DNA of 45,867 bases from Bacillota bacterium (GCA_017534115.1 JAFWDD010000007.1:1-45867); one strand, 5' to 3'. Positions 32,903-41,432 are shown, counted from the first letter of the stretch. The notes: generated by a model not told the origin, from the sequence alone. Numbers and translations are program-made.

Positions 32903-33397
32903 CTATATATCAAGATATATATCACTGGACTTTCTGGCAAAATGCACGAAAACAGCGTTTGCCTTCAAAGACAGACCCTGTTCTCTTGCGTTATGATACA
33001 GAAGCTCCTTGGATTTATCAGGAATCTTTCCGTAAAAATGCGCCGAAAGCGTCAAATCCCTGGTAACAGGATTTTCCTTTGCGGAAATATTCTCCATATT
33101 TATATTTGTATGAACGAAGCACGCGCTTCTTTTCAGCACATTCTTCGTAAAAGGACTGAAATCGCCGGTTTTGCACCTGCTTATAACAATGATTTCTTTA
33201 CACTTTGATAAAGAATCCCCATAATCATTGAAATTGTCTTCCAGCCGGCATTTGCCCGGTGTTTTTGTCCAGCAGTAAAAACATTCGGAGCATTTTTTTA
33301 TATCATGATGATCAGATATAACAAGCACGTTTTCCTTTATTTGGGGGAATAAGGAAGAAAAATCATCATCACTCAGGTCGTGGATTAAAACTGTCAT
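32903..33397 (-). CDS. Flavodoxin-fold flavoprotein with Cys motif
   Basis: 164 residues that look like a short NADPH-dependent FMN reductase or iron-sulfur flavoprotein. The N-terminal strand ENVLVISDHH and the middle CKEIIVISRCKTGDFSPF fit a flavodoxin Rossmann-like core. The cysteines Cys36, Cys39, Cys42 and Cys50 (CSECFYC, then GKC) match the compact iron-sulfur motif of that family. It is shorter than typical members and lacks a clear phosphate-binding loop at the very start, so FMN binding may be altered. It has a GGAAGGA ribosome site, its own sigma-A promoter and a terminator. Confidence 0.7.
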   Translation of the reverse strand: MTVLIHDLSDDDFSSLFPQIKENVLVISDHHDIKKCSECFYCWTKTPGKCRLEDNFNDYGDSLSKCKEIIVISRCKTGDFSPFTKNVLKRSACFVHTNINMENISAKENPVTRDLTLSAHFYGKIPDKSKELLYHNAREQGLSLKANAVFVHFARKSSDIYLDI

Positions 33398-33462
33398 ATT
33401 ATTGATCCTTCCCCGTTTGTACTAAGTCTCGGTTAGTCCTCACGTAAAAACTTTCGTAAATC

Positions 33463-33491
33463 ATTTTAATACAAATGCAAAATATTTTCAA
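33463..33491 (-). promoter_or_regulatory. Sigma-A promoter of the flavoprotein gene
   Basis: Minus-strand TTGAAA (33486-33491), 17-nt spacer, TAAAAT (33463-33468). Confidence 0.65.
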
Positions 33492-33609
33492 CAATTATAG
33501 TATAAAAAAGATTATATTTTTATTAACTGCAAATTTTATAACAAAAAAACCGGCTTTTATCACGATATGTGAACTGCCTGTGATGTAAAAATCAGCCAAT
33601 TATCAGAGG

Positions 33610-33639
33610 TTATCCACATTGTCCACAGTCTTATCCACA
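33610..33639 (+). promoter_or_regulatory. Cluster of three DnaA boxes
   Basis: TTATCCACA (33610-33618), TTGTCCACA (33619-33627) and TTATCCACA (33631-33639). Two are perfect, all in the same direction, with AT-rich DNA on both sides, ahead of the isocitrate dehydrogenase promoter. No initiator gene is nearby, so titration or regulation of the downstream gene is as likely as origin function. Confidence 0.65.
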
Positions 33640-33795
33640 GAAAATGTGGAATTTTTGCTCACAAAATTTGAGTTGAAGCCAAAATTCTGATATAAAAAAC
33701 CTATAACAAAAATCCTCTTTTCCGTCATATGTATTTTTGCCCAAAAATTTATGATTTTTCTAAGGATTTTCTAAGGTTTACGCAAAGAGTTTTTG

Positions 33796-33823
33796 TTGAC
33801 TTTATATATATCAATGGTATAGA
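33796..33823 (+). promoter_or_regulatory. Sigma-A promoter of the isocitrate dehydrogenase gene
   Basis: TTGACT, 16-nt spacer, TATAGA. Confidence 0.65.
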
Positions 33824-33854
33824 ATTTATTTATGAAAATTATTGGAGGTTTATG

Positions 33855-35009
33855 ATGAATTTAGAACAGGCTAAGATAAAATTTGAAGAAATTGTTAAAT
33901 CCCAGCTCGAAAGAGCTGAAATGATAAAGAATCAGGGCGATTTTACAGATTATAACGCTCTGGACAAGATCGTTATAGGCGTTGTTGGCGGAGACGGCAT
34001 CGGTCCTTCCATAACAGCCCAGGCTCAGAGGATAATGGAATTCCTTCTGAAAGATAAGGTTGAATCCGGAAAGGTTGAGTTCAAGGTAATTGACGGTCTC
34101 ACCATCGAAAGACGCGCGGCGGAGCTGGCGGCTATTCCCAAGGATGTTCTTGAGGAGCTGAAGGGCTGCCACGTTATCCTTAAGGGACCCACAACCACAC
34201 CTCGCGCCGGAGACGGATATCCCAACATTGAAAGCGCAAACGTTGCCATGAGAAAGGAACTGGATCTTTTCGCGAACGTACGTCCCGTTTCCATTCCCGA
34301 AGAGGGCATCGACTGGACATTCTACCGTGAGAACACGGAAGGCGCCTACGCTTTGGGCTCAAAGGGCTTTGACCTTGGCGAGGACGTATTCTTCGACTTC
34401 ACCGTTACAACAGACGGCGGAACGGACAGGATCATCCGCGCGGCGTTCGAGTTTGCCAAAAAGCGCGGCAAGACACGTGTTACAGCCGTTACAAAGGCCA
34501 ACATCATCAAGACTACCGACGGACGTTTCCTGAAGCAGTTTTATGAGATCGCGAAGGAATATCCCGGAATCGAGGCTGACGACTGGTATGTGGACATTAT
34601 GACAGCGAAGCTTATTGACACAAAACGCCGTCAGGACTTCCAGGTTATGGTGCTTCCCAATCTTTACGGAGACATCATCACTGACGAGGCCGCTGAATTC
34701 CAGGGCGGTGTTGGTACGGCAGGCAGCGCCAACATCGGCAAGAAATATGCCATGTTCGAGGCTATCCACGGTTCCGCGCCCAGAATGGTTGAGGAAGGCA
34801 GAGACATTTACGCCGACCCTTGCAGCGTTATCCGCGCGGCGTCCATGCTTCTGGCTCATATCGGATTTACCCAGGAGGCTGACAAGCTGGATAAGGCTCT
34901 GGACATCTGCACACGCACTGAGAAGAAGATATACACCACAGGAAGAAGCGACGGAGCTACATCGGCTCAGGTTGCGGATTATATAATGGAAACAATACAG
35001 AAAATGTAG
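33855..35009 (+). CDS. Isocitrate/isopropylmalate dehydrogenase family protein (probable NAD-type IDH)
   Basis: 384 residues from the second of two adjacent ATG codons, better spaced from GGAGG; the first, at 33852, is possible. It is a metal-dependent beta-decarboxylating dehydrogenase. It has VGGDGIGPSIT near the N-terminus, the RENTEGAY segment, and DIITDEAAEFQGGVGTAGSANIG with the metal-binding Asp residues and the cofactor region. RENTEGAYALGSKGF and the lack of leuB-type context favour isocitrate dehydrogenase over isopropylmalate dehydrogenase; this is not certain. wecB starts 8 bp after its stop, so the two are cotranscribed although their pathways are unrelated. Confidence 0.82.
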   Translation: MNLEQAKIKFEEIVKSQLERAEMIKNQGDFTDYNALDKIVIGVVGGDGIGPSITAQAQRIMEFLLKDKVESGKVEFKVIDGLTIERRAAELAAIPKDVLEELKGCHVILKGPTTTPRAGDGYPNIESANVAMRKELDLFANVRPVSIPEEGIDWTFYRENTEGAYALGSKGFDLGEDVFFDFTVTTDGGTDRIIRAAFEFAKKRGKTRVTAVTKANIIKTTDGRFLKQFYEIAKEYPGIEADDWYVDIMTAKLIDTKRRQDFQVMVLPNLYGDIITDEAAEFQGGVGTAGSANIGKKYAMFEAIHGSAPRMVEEGRDIYADPCSVIRAASMLLAHIGFTQEADKLDKALDICTRTEKKIYTTGRSDGATSAQVADYIMETIQKM

Positions 35010-35016
35010 TGATATT

Positions 35017-36180
35017 ATGAAGAAAATAAAAGTTATGACGGTTTTCGGCACACGTCCTGAGGCTATAAAAATGGCGCCCCTTGTACGGGAGCTTAAAAAA
35101 AGAGACACTTTCGACTGTATCGTAGCCGTTACGGGACAGCACAGGGAGATGCTGGATCAGGTTCTGGAGCTTTTTGAGATAGTTCCCGAATATGACCTGA
35201 ATATAATGAAAAAAAGTCAGACTCTGGTGGACATTACCACCGGCGTGCTTTCAGGGATCACGGAAATAATCGAGAAGGAAAAGCCGGACATCGTGCTCGT
35301 GCACGGGGATACTACCACAACAATGGCGTCCTCGCTGGCGGCCTATTACACAAAGACCATGCTGGGTCATGTGGAGGCCGGACTGCGCACAGACAACAAA
35401 TTCGAGCCTTTTCCCGAGGAGATCAACCGCCGGATAACAGGCGTTCTGACGGACATTCACTTCTCCCCTACTTCCAACGCCAAGAAAAATCTTTTACTGG
35501 AAAATACTCCCGAAGAAAATATTTTCATAACGGGAAACACTGTTATAGACGCGCTTTCCTCCACTATCAGCGGGGATTATGTGTTCACAGTGCCCGAGCT
35601 CAACGAAATTGATTATAAAAACCGGAGGGTCATCGCCATTACCGCCCACAGGCGCGAGAATCTCGGCGAGCCTCTGGAGAACATATGCCGCGCCATAAAG
35701 CGGCTTACGGAAGATTATCCCGACACATACGCTGTATACGCCGTGCACAGGAATCCCGCTGTTATGGAACCGGTGCACCGGATATTGGGCGGATGCGAAA
35801 ACGTACTGCTTCTGCCGCCTCTGGATCTGGAGGATATGCACAATCTTATGGCAAGGTCGTACTTTGTCATGACGGATTCCGGCGGACTTCAGGAGGAAGT
35901 GCCGTCCATGGGCAAGCCTGTTCTGGTACTTAGGAATGTTACGGAACGCCCGGAAGGTATTGAAGCCGGAACCCTAAAGCTGGCAGGCGTCAAAGAGGAG
36001 GATATTTACCGGGAAGGAAAGATTCTTCTTTGCGACCCGGAAGAATATAATAGAATGGCGGTAGCGAAGAATCCTTTCGGAGACGGACACGCGTCAGAGA
36101 GGATCGCCGATGCTATGGAGTATAGGTTCGGTCTGAGAGCGGAAAGACCGGAAGCATTCGGAGACTCTCCGAGGGCTTAG
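35017..36180 (+). CDS. wecB: UDP-N-acetylglucosamine 2-epimerase
   Basis: 387 residues, non-hydrolysing WecB/MnaA type. It interconverts UDP-GlcNAc and UDP-ManNAc for wall teichoic acid or surface polysaccharide linkage units. The signatures are VFGTRPEAIKMAPLV at the start, HGDTTT, HVEAGLRTDNKFEPFPEE and TDSGGLQEEVPSMGKPVLVLR. It starts 8 bp after the dehydrogenase stop with a poor ribosome site, so translational coupling is likely. The final codons (GDSPRA and the stop) come from mosaic block G, whose first bases CTCTCCGAGGGCTTAG extend the reading frame and supply TAG. Confidence 0.93.
   Translation: MKKIKVMTVFGTRPEAIKMAPLVRELKKRDTFDCIVAVTGQHREMLDQVLELFEIVPEYDLNIMKKSQTLVDITTGVLSGITEIIEKEKPDIVLVHGDTTTTMASSLAAYYTKTMLGHVEAGLRTDNKFEPFPEEINRRITGVLTDIHFSPTSNAKKNLLLENTPEENIFITGNTVIDALSSTISGDYVFTVPELNEIDYKNRRVIAITAHRRENLGEPLENICRAIKRLTEDYPDTYAVYAVHRNPAVMEPVHRILGGCENVLLLPPLDLEDMHNLMARSYFVMTDSGGLQEEVPSMGKPVLVLRNVTERPEGIEAGTLKLAGVKEEDIYREGKILLCDPEEYNRMAVAKNPFGDGHASERIADAMEYRFGLRAERPEAFGDSPRA
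36159..36171. repeat. Mini-hairpin at the wecB/mosaic junction
   Basis: CGGAG-ACT-CTCCG, perfect 5-bp arms, one arm in native coding sequence and the other in the repeat's first bases. Confidence 0.7.
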
Positions 36181-36600
36181 GGCTCCGCCCTAAGAACCCG
36201 TTTAGGGCTCTGCCCTAAAAACCCGCAAGGGATTTCATCCCTTGACCCGTGTAGTAAGTGAGGGAATGTTATCGGCTATAATATAGCTTTTCACTTTCGT
36301 AAACTCACGAAGCATTTTATTGAATCCGCTTCAGGCGGATTCCGACAATAATTAGACCTTTATAAAAGGGCGGCTTCATTAGCAAAGCGACTTCATTCCT
36401 TCATTTGCGAAGCAAACTTCATTGTGCCGGAGGCACTCCTTTGAATCCGACTTCAGGCGGATTCTGACGTAAGCTGCGCTTGCGCAATTTCGCTGCTCGA
36501 AGAGCAATTTAGCTGACCGCAGGGCTTTAGTTCGGCTGAAAGCCGAATTTAGCTCTATTGCGCCGAAGGCGCCCTCTCTGAGGGAGTATGCAGCCTAAAA
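36165..36600 (+). repeat. Mini-hairpin mosaic block G
   Basis: CTCTCCGAGGG, two AGGGC/GCCCT stems, AAGGGATTTCATCCCTT with tag near 36240, a short linker, AATCCGC palindrome, a CCTTTATAAAAGG stem, TTTGC-GAA-GCAAA, GTGCC-GGA-GGCAC (36424-36436), then an array with TGCTC-GAA-GAGCA and TCGGCT-GAA-AGCCGA. It matches block J in order and sequence, inverted. 36601-36727 is AT-rich leader DNA. Confidence 0.9.
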
Positions 36601-36727
36601 CCGCAAAAACCGGTATCAAAAAATCAAAATTCAAAAATCATACATCAGCAAAAAACATAAATATAAATAATTAAACCAAGGCAACAACTTAAACTATCAA
36701 TGAATATAATCAAAGGAGGTTTTTTAC

Positions 36728-37264
36728 ATGAAAGAAGAAAGACTCGCAGTTTTAAGACTTCTTGAGAATGGCGTTATAAATGCGGAGGAGGCAGAAAGGC
36801 TGCTTCTTACACTGCGTCCTGTACCTCCCGCACCCAATTACTACGAAAAAGTTAGTTCCGCAGGGGAAAATATGGCTAATTTAGCAAGAAAAGCAGGCAA
36901 AAAAGTGGGCAAGGCAACCGAAGCAGCCGCTAAAAAGGCGGAGCCCGTAATCAAAAGAGCCGCTGAGAAAATCGGCGAAAAGACAGAAGAAGTCTGCACA
37001 AATGCCAAAAACTACGTAGACAAGAAAAAAGCTGAACGTGAGAAAGCTTATGTACCCGATATAGACGAACAGGATGTTTCCGATGTTACCGACGCGCCCG
37101 AGGCAGAAACCACGGCGGAAGCACCTGTAAACGAGGCGTCAAACACAGACGGAGCCGAAAACGGATATGTCGAGACAGAAACGGAGAATTCCGCAGAAAA
37201 TGGGGATGTTACGGAGGAGGCCGCTGAGGATACGGCTTTCGAAGAGGAGGAAAGCGATAAATAA
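36728..37264 (+). CDS. SHOCT-like N-terminal domain protein with acidic tail
   Basis: 178 residues. The first 30 (ERLAVLRLLENGVINAEEAERLL) are the short helical SHOCT-like motif also found at the start of YvlB/LiaX-type envelope-stress proteins. Residues about 40-110 form a long Ala/Lys-rich amphipathic helix with 7-residue spacing (coiled coil). The C-terminal 70 residues are strongly acidic and likely disordered. No signal peptide is seen. AAAGGAGG precedes the ATG. It is 12 bp before lepB and surely cotranscribed, suggesting a link to secretion or the envelope. No enzymatic function is visible. Confidence 0.75.
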   Translation: MKEERLAVLRLLENGVINAEEAERLLLTLRPVPPAPNYYEKVSSAGENMANLARKAGKKVGKATEAAAKKAEPVIKRAAEKIGEKTEEVCTNAKNYVDKKKAEREKAYVPDIDEQDVSDVTDAPEAETTAEAPVNEASNTDGAENGYVETETENSAENGDVTEEAAEDTAFEEEESDK

Positions 37265-37276
37265 GGTGGATATTAA

Positions 37277-37804
37277 ATGACGAGCGAAAACAAACAAAAG
37301 GTGAAAAGCGAGGTCGTTTCGTGGGTCAAGACCTTTGTTATAGCGGTGGTTATAGCAATCGCGGTGAACGCTTTTGTCATCGTAAACGCAAAGGTGCCTT
37401 CCGGTTCCATGGAGCGGACCATAATGACTAACGACAGAATCATAGCTTATAGACTTTCTTATAAGTTTTCCGCACCGGAACGCGGGGATATCGTGGTTTT
37501 CCGCTATCCCGATGACAGGGATGTCCTCTATGTCAAACGGATCATCGGTCTTCCCGGCGAGACGGTGGAGATGATTGACGGCACCGTTTATATTAACGGC
37601 GAAGTTCTGAAAGAGGATTATCTCAAGGAGGACGCATACGGGTCCTACGGGCCTTATACCGTGCCTGAGGGCAAGTATTTCATGATGGGCGACAACAGGA
37701 ATCTTTCATGGGATTCCAGGTTCTGGGAGAACACATTCGTGCCCAAAAGCGATATTCTGGGCAAAGGCGTGTTCAGGTATTACCCGAAATTTAAGAAGCT
37801 GTAA
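37277..37804 (+). CDS. lepB: Signal peptidase I
   Basis: 175 residues, Gram-positive SipS-size type I signal peptidase that removes signal peptides of secreted proteins on the outer membrane face. It has one N-terminal transmembrane helix (about 18-37). The catalytic Ser44 is in PSGSMERT and the general-base Lys87 in YVKRIIG. The box GDNRNLSWDSRFW (138-150) holds the structural Ser/Asp of families D and E. It has a short ribosome site after the SHOCT gene and is the last gene of the pair, with a strong terminator at 37846-37881. The two-gene unit sits between inverted mosaics G and J. Confidence 0.95.
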   Translation: MTSENKQKVKSEVVSWVKTFVIAVVIAIAVNAFVIVNAKVPSGSMERTIMTNDRIIAYRLSYKFSAPERGDIVVFRYPDDRDVLYVKRIIGLPGETVEMIDGTVYINGEVLKEDYLKEDAYGSYGPYTVPEGKYFMMGDNRNLSWDSRFWENTFVPKSDILGKGVFRYYPKFKKL

Positions 37805-37845
37805 AAGATATGTTTAATTTAATCAATATAATATGTAGGAAAAAG

Positions 37846-37881
37846 AAAGACAGGCAGTTGGATTATATTGCCTGTCTTTTT
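37846..37881. terminator. Terminator of lepB
   Basis: AAAGACAGGCA and TGCCTGTCTTT, perfect 11-bp arms, with T- and A-runs on both sides. Confidence 0.9.
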
Positions 37882-37924
37882 GATTTGCCGGATAATCCGG
37901 ACATTAACGAAGAGATGAAGCGGC

Positions 37925-38365
37925 ATAATAGAGCTAAATTCGGCTTTCAGCCGAACTAAATTTGCCGTTGGCAAGCGAAATTGCTCTTCGAGCAGTGAAA
38001 TTGCGCAAGCGCAGCTTAGGTCAGAATCCGCCTGCTGCGGATTCAAAGGAGCGCCTTCGGCGCAATGAAGTTTGCTTCGCAAATGAAGGAATGAAGTCGC
38101 TTTGCTAATGAAGCCGCCCTTTTATAAAGGGCTAATTATTGCCAGAATCCGCTTAAAGCGGATTCAATAAAATGCCTTCAGCATAATTGAAATGCTTCGT
38201 GAGTTTACGAAAGTGAAAAGCTATATTATAGCCGATAACATTCCCTCACTTACTACACGGGTCAAGGGATGAAATCCCTTGCGGGTTCTTAGGGCAGAGC
38301 CCTAAGCCCTCGGAGAGCCGCCGGAGGCACAGCCAGAGCCCTGAGCTGCCGGAGGCACAGCTATA
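37925..38365 (-). repeat. Mini-hairpin mosaic block J
   Basis: Inverted counterpart of block G: same modules in the same order, with the stem at 38051-38063 read as GCGCC-GAA-GGCGC on the minus strand instead of GTGCC-GGA-GGCAC. The tag is near 38255 and the CTCTCCGAGGG end near 38315. Extra GCC-GGA-GGC stems follow up to 38365. Confidence 0.9.
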
Positions 38366-38457
38366 CTTATCCATAGGCCGGGAAATCTTTTTTCCGAAAA
38401 TGAAAAACCCCGTAATACTGCGGAAAACTACCCATAAATCCGGATTTTCCCGTACAC

Positions 38458-38491
38458 TTATCAACAACCTGAACCCCTAAACTGTGGATAA
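38458..38491. promoter_or_regulatory. DnaA-box pair
   Basis: TTATCAACA (one mismatch) and TGTGGATAA (38483-38491, a perfect box in reverse). Otherwise 38385-38612 shows no feature. Confidence 0.45.
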
Positions 38492-38612
38492 ACCCTTTTA
38501 AGCCTCAGGCATTCTCAAAATCCAAAATTAAAAATCCGTTAGAAAAGCCATTTCCCACGCTCCCCTACCCTTTTTCTACTTAAATTCCTGCCGTTTTTTT
38601 CTTTCCCGCCAA

Positions 38613-38662
38613 TAAAAAAATCCGCAGATGCCTTTTTTTGTAATCAGCACCCGCGGATACTT
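38613..38662 (-). terminator. Terminator of the parA-parB-thioesterase-ridA operon
   Basis: Minus-strand stem of about 12 pairs (ATCCGCGGGTGC with GCATCTGCGGAT, two G-U pairs), then TTTTTTT, 18 bp past ridA. Confidence 0.85.
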
Positions 38663-38679
38663 TATATATGTTTATATCA

Positions 38680-39060
38680 TTATTTAATTGCCGCAATAAT
38701 CTCCACTTCGCATAAAGCTCCCTTTGGCAGAGCCTTTACCGCCACACACGACCGCGCCGGCTTGTGATTGGAGAAATACCTGCCGTAAACCCCGTTGAAC
38801 ACCGCGAAATCATCAATATCCGCAAGGAAACACGTGGTCTTTATGACGTTTTCGAAGCCTGCGCCGTACTCCGCTAAAACAGCGGATAAATTCTTCATCA
38901 CCCTGTCAGCCTGAGCCTCGATACTCCCCTGCTCCATCTCGCCTGTCTCGGGAATAATGGCGATCTGTCCCGAAGTAAACAGAAGATCACCGTATAAAAC
39001 CGACTGTGAATAAGGTCCGATAGCGGCCGGAGCCTTGTCCGTCTGCCTGATCTCAAACAT
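38680..39060 (-). CDS. ridA: RidA family enamine/imine deaminase
   Basis: 126 residues of the RidA/YjgF/UK114 family, which hydrolyse reactive 2-aminoacrylate and related enamines made by PLP enzymes. Diagnostic residues are present: Tyr17 in IGPYSQS, Arg103 in PARSCVAV, and the acidic residues of CEVEIIA near the end. It has a GGGAGG ribosome site. It is the fourth gene of an operon with parA, parB and a thioesterase, 18 bp after the latter. Confidence 0.95.
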   Translation of the reverse strand: MFEIRQTDKAPAAIGPYSQSVLYGDLLFTSGQIAIIPETGEMEQGSIEAQADRVMKNLSAVLAEYGAGFENVIKTTCFLADIDDFAVFNGVYGRYFSNHKPARSCVAVKALPKGALCEVEIIAAIK

Positions 39061-39078
39061 AATTATTCTGCCTCCCTT

Positions 39079-39582
39079 TTAAAGCACAGAATCCTCCGGC
39101 AAAATCCTGTACATAGCCGTAGCGCTGTCCGTCAGAACGCCCGTGCTCTCCTCATAAGCCTCGCCGGAAAGGCACATGGCAAACTTGCCCCAGGACACGC
39201 ATTTTACCTTAACAACAAGATTATCGTTTACGTGAACCGCCTTCAGATAGTTGATATTCAGATTCAGAGTTGTGACGATTTTACCCAGATTCGCCCACTT
39301 CGCAACTCCGCCGAGAGCGTTGTCCAGAGCCGTAGCGATAATTCCGCCGTGACAGGTTCCGTAAGGGTTGGACTGCCAGTCACGAATGGGAAAAGTCATG
39401 TGGCAGACGAGATTCTCGCCGTCAATATGTGTCACCCGCTGAGCCATCGCCGCCGTTATGCCTATCTGGCGCACATCGTCCAGAGACATTCCGGCGCCCT
39501 CAACCTCCTGAAATTTTTCCTCAATACTGTTCTTGAGGATCAGCATATTTTCCTCAAAAAGTTTCTTTTGTTCCTTAGTCAT
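39079..39582 (-). CDS. PaaI-type hotdog thioesterase
   Basis: 167 residues with a hotdog fold of the PaaI/YiiD acyl-CoA thioesterase group. NPYGTCHGGIIATALDNALGG (72-92) carries the catalytic-helix motif, with His78 next to two Gly and Asp87. The N-terminal 30 residues form an extra helix. The substrate acyl-CoA is unknown. It starts 14 bp after parB stops; operonic position with segregation genes has no evident functional reason. Confidence 0.88.
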   Translation of the reverse strand: MTKEQKKLFEENMLILKNSIEEKFQEVEGAGMSLDDVRQIGITAAMAQRVTHIDGENLVCHMTFPIRDWQSNPYGTCHGGIIATALDNALGGVAKWANLGKIVTTLNLNINYLKAVHVNDNLVVKVKCVSWGKFAMCLSGEAYEESTGVLTDSATAMYRILPEDSVL

Positions 39583-39596
39583 ATTCTACTCCTTTT

Positions 39597-40466
39597 TTAA
39601 TTTTTGCGGGGATTCGAAATGCGCTCGATAAGCCGCAGCAAATCGCCCTCGTTTGTATATTCAATCTCGATTTTTCCCTTGCGTTTTCCCGCAACGATTT
39701 TTACTTTTGTATTCAGCGCATCGGACATTGTGTTCTCAAAATCCGCAAAAGGCGAATTTTCCTTTTTCTCCGCGGGTTTCTTCTTTTCCGTGTACCTTTT
39801 CACAAGGTCCTCCGCTGCGCGCACGCTCAGGTCCTCGTTAATGATTTTCACACACAATTTATATTGAAGATTCTTGTCGGACACCCCGAGGAGCGCCTTT
39901 CCGTGACCTCCGGAAATCTTGTTTTCCGAAAGAAAATTTTTTACACGGGGATCCAGATTCAGAAGTCGCACAGAGTTGGCAACCGCCGCTCTGCTCTTTC
40001 CTATGCGGGACGCGGTCTCTTCCTGCGAAAGATGAAATTCGTCCATGAGCCGCTTGAGACTTTCGGCCTCCTCAATAGGATTGAGATTCTCCCTCTGGAT
40101 GTTTTCCACCAGCGCCATGAGGAATATTTCCGAATCATCGCCTTCCTTGACAACAGCGGGAATTTCCGTAAGTCCGGCCAGTTTAGCTGCGCGAAAACGC
40201 CGTTCTCCGGCGATAATATAATACACGTCATCTGACTTCCTCAGCAATATGGGCTGAAGTACGCCAACATTTTTGATAGATTCCGAAAGTTCCTTCAGGC
40301 TTTTCTCCCGAAACCGCTTTCTGGGCTGATTGGGATTTGGCTGGATCTTTTCCATATCTATATTAAGGACCTTTTGTGCGGACCCTTCGTTTATGGAATC
40401 AAGCTTTTTCGAAAATAGCGCCTCCATGCCTTTTCCTTTCGAGCCGAGACCTTTTTTAGCCGGCAT
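39597..40466 (-). CDS. parB: Chromosome partitioning protein ParB (Spo0J)
   Basis: 289 residues from the ATG at 40466, which shares one base with the parA stop (TAATG). The preceding GTG overlaps the AAAGGAAG ribosome site. ParB clamps load at parS and slide along DNA using CTP. The CTPase motif GERRFRAAKLAG, the ENIQRENLNPIEEAESL box, the helix-turn-helix (LSQEETASRIGKSRAAVANSV) and a C-terminal dimer domain (about 225-289) are all present. An N-terminal KKGLGSKGKGMEAL stretch suits the ParA-stimulating peptide. Four parS sites lie 0.8-1.6 kb upstream. Confidence 0.96.
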   Translation of the reverse strand: MPAKKGLGSKGKGMEALFSKKLDSINEGSAQKVLNIDMEKIQPNPNQPRKRFREKSLKELSESIKNVGVLQPILLRKSDDVYYIIAGERRFRAAKLAGLTEIPAVVKEGDDSEIFLMALVENIQRENLNPIEEAESLKRLMDEFHLSQEETASRIGKSRAAVANSVRLLNLDPRVKNFLSENKISGGHGKALLGVSDKNLQYKLCVKIINEDLSVRAAEDLVKRYTEKKKPAEKKENSPFADFENTMSDALNTKVKIVAGKRKGKIEIEYTNEGDLLRLIERISNPRKN

Positions 40467-41239
40467 TAGTTCCACTTCCTTTCAATTACAAGCTGGGCCA
40501 GCTCCATGTAGCTTTCCGCGCCTTTGGAGCGCGGGTCGTATTCCGTAATGGGAAGCCCGTGGCTGGGAGCCTCGCCGAGACGGACGTTTCTGGGGATGAT
40601 GGCCTTGTAGATCTCCGCGGGCAGAGACCGTTTTATCTCGTCCACCACCTGTATTGACAGGTTTGTTCTGGAATCGAACATGGTGAACACAACGCCTTCT
40701 ATCTGCAGGTCCGGATTAATGCTGTCCTTCATGACCCGAATGGTATACAGGAGCTGTTCCAGACCTTCCAGAGCGAAATACTCGCACTGTATGGGCACAA
40801 GGACCGTGTCGGCCGCAGCCAGAGAATTTATTGTAAGAATATTTAAAGACGGCGGACAGTCTATGATAATGAAATCGTAATTATCCTTCACGCTTTGAAC
40901 GCATTCCCTGAGAAGATACTCTCTGTCATCGAAGCTCACAAGCTCTATCTCTGCGCCGGAAAGATTGATGTTAGCCGGAGCAATGTCCAGATTGTCAAAT
41001 CCCGTACCAATGACAGCCTCAGAAAGAGGAATTTCCCCGAGAAGCACATTATAAACAGATGCGTCAAGTTGGTTTTTATCCACGCCCAGACCGCTTGTGG
41101 AATTGCCCTGGGGATCCGTATCGATGAGGAGCGTCTTTCTGCCCAGTTTCCCCAAGGATGCGGCGAGATTAATGGCCGTGGTAGTTTTTCCGACGCCGCC
41201 TTTCTGGTTTGTAACAGCGATGATTCTAACTTTACTCAT
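40466..41239 (-). CDS. parA: Chromosome partitioning ATPase ParA (Soj)
   Basis: 257 residues. It is a deviant Walker ATPase that binds nucleoid DNA as an ATP dimer and drives origin segregation with ParB. KGGVGKTTTAINLA (13-26) is the deviant P-loop with the signature Lys; DTDPQGN and IIIDCPPSL are the switch motifs. Length is as for Soj. A ribosome site, AAGGAG, precedes it, with a probable promoter at 41268-41296. It leads the parA-parB-thioesterase-ridA operon. Confidence 0.96.
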   Translation of the reverse strand: MSKVRIIAVTNQKGGVGKTTTAINLAASLGKLGRKTLLIDTDPQGNSTSGLGVDKNQLDASVYNVLLGEIPLSEAVIGTGFDNLDIAPANINLSGAEIELVSFDDREYLLRECVQSVKDNYDFIIIDCPPSLNILTINSLAAADTVLVPIQCEYFALEGLEQLLYTIRVMKDSINPDLQIEGVVFTMFDSRTNLSIQVVDEIKRSLPAEIYKAIIPRNVRLGEAPSHGLPITEYDPRSKGAESYMELAQLVIERKWN

Positions 41240-41267
41240 TTTCCTTTCTCCTTATTTAATATGGTTA

Positions 41268-41296
41268 ATTGTACCACAGATTATGCGGCAGGTAAA
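41268..41296 (-). promoter_or_regulatory. Probable promoter of the parA operon
   Basis: Minus-strand TTTACC (41291-41296), 17-nt spacer, TACAAT (41268-41273). The first parS site begins 16 bp beyond the -35 box. Confidence 0.5.
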
Positions 41297-41311
41297 TACG
41301 TATCGGAAATT

Positions 41312-41327
41312 TGTTTCACGTGGAACA
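41312..41327 (+). promoter_or_regulatory. parS site 1
   Basis: TGTTTCACGTGGAACA, one base from the canonical 16-bp ParB site. Confidence 0.93.
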
Positions 41328-41370
41328 GCAGGTTCCAGCATGGGAAGGCCAGCGTCGAAGTTTTGAGGCG

Positions 41371-41386
41371 TGTTTCACGTGGAACA
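41371..41386 (+). promoter_or_regulatory. parS site 2
   Basis: TGTTTCACGTGGAACA, identical to site 1. Confidence 0.93.
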
Positions 41387-41416
41387 ATTATTGAAATTTG
41401 TTATTTGCTGTTGTAA

Positions 41417-41432
41417 TGTTTCACGTGGAACA
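41417..41432 (+). promoter_or_regulatory. parS site 3
   Basis: TGTTTCACGTGGAACA, same direction. 41433-41974 holds no credible gene: the open frames there start inside parS and lack ribosome sites. Confidence 0.93.

Noticed and set aside
33610..33640. Chromosomal replication origin
   Set aside because: Only three boxes, with no dnaA, dnaN, rpmH or gyr genes nearby and no clear DNA-unwinding element; called a DnaA-box cluster only.
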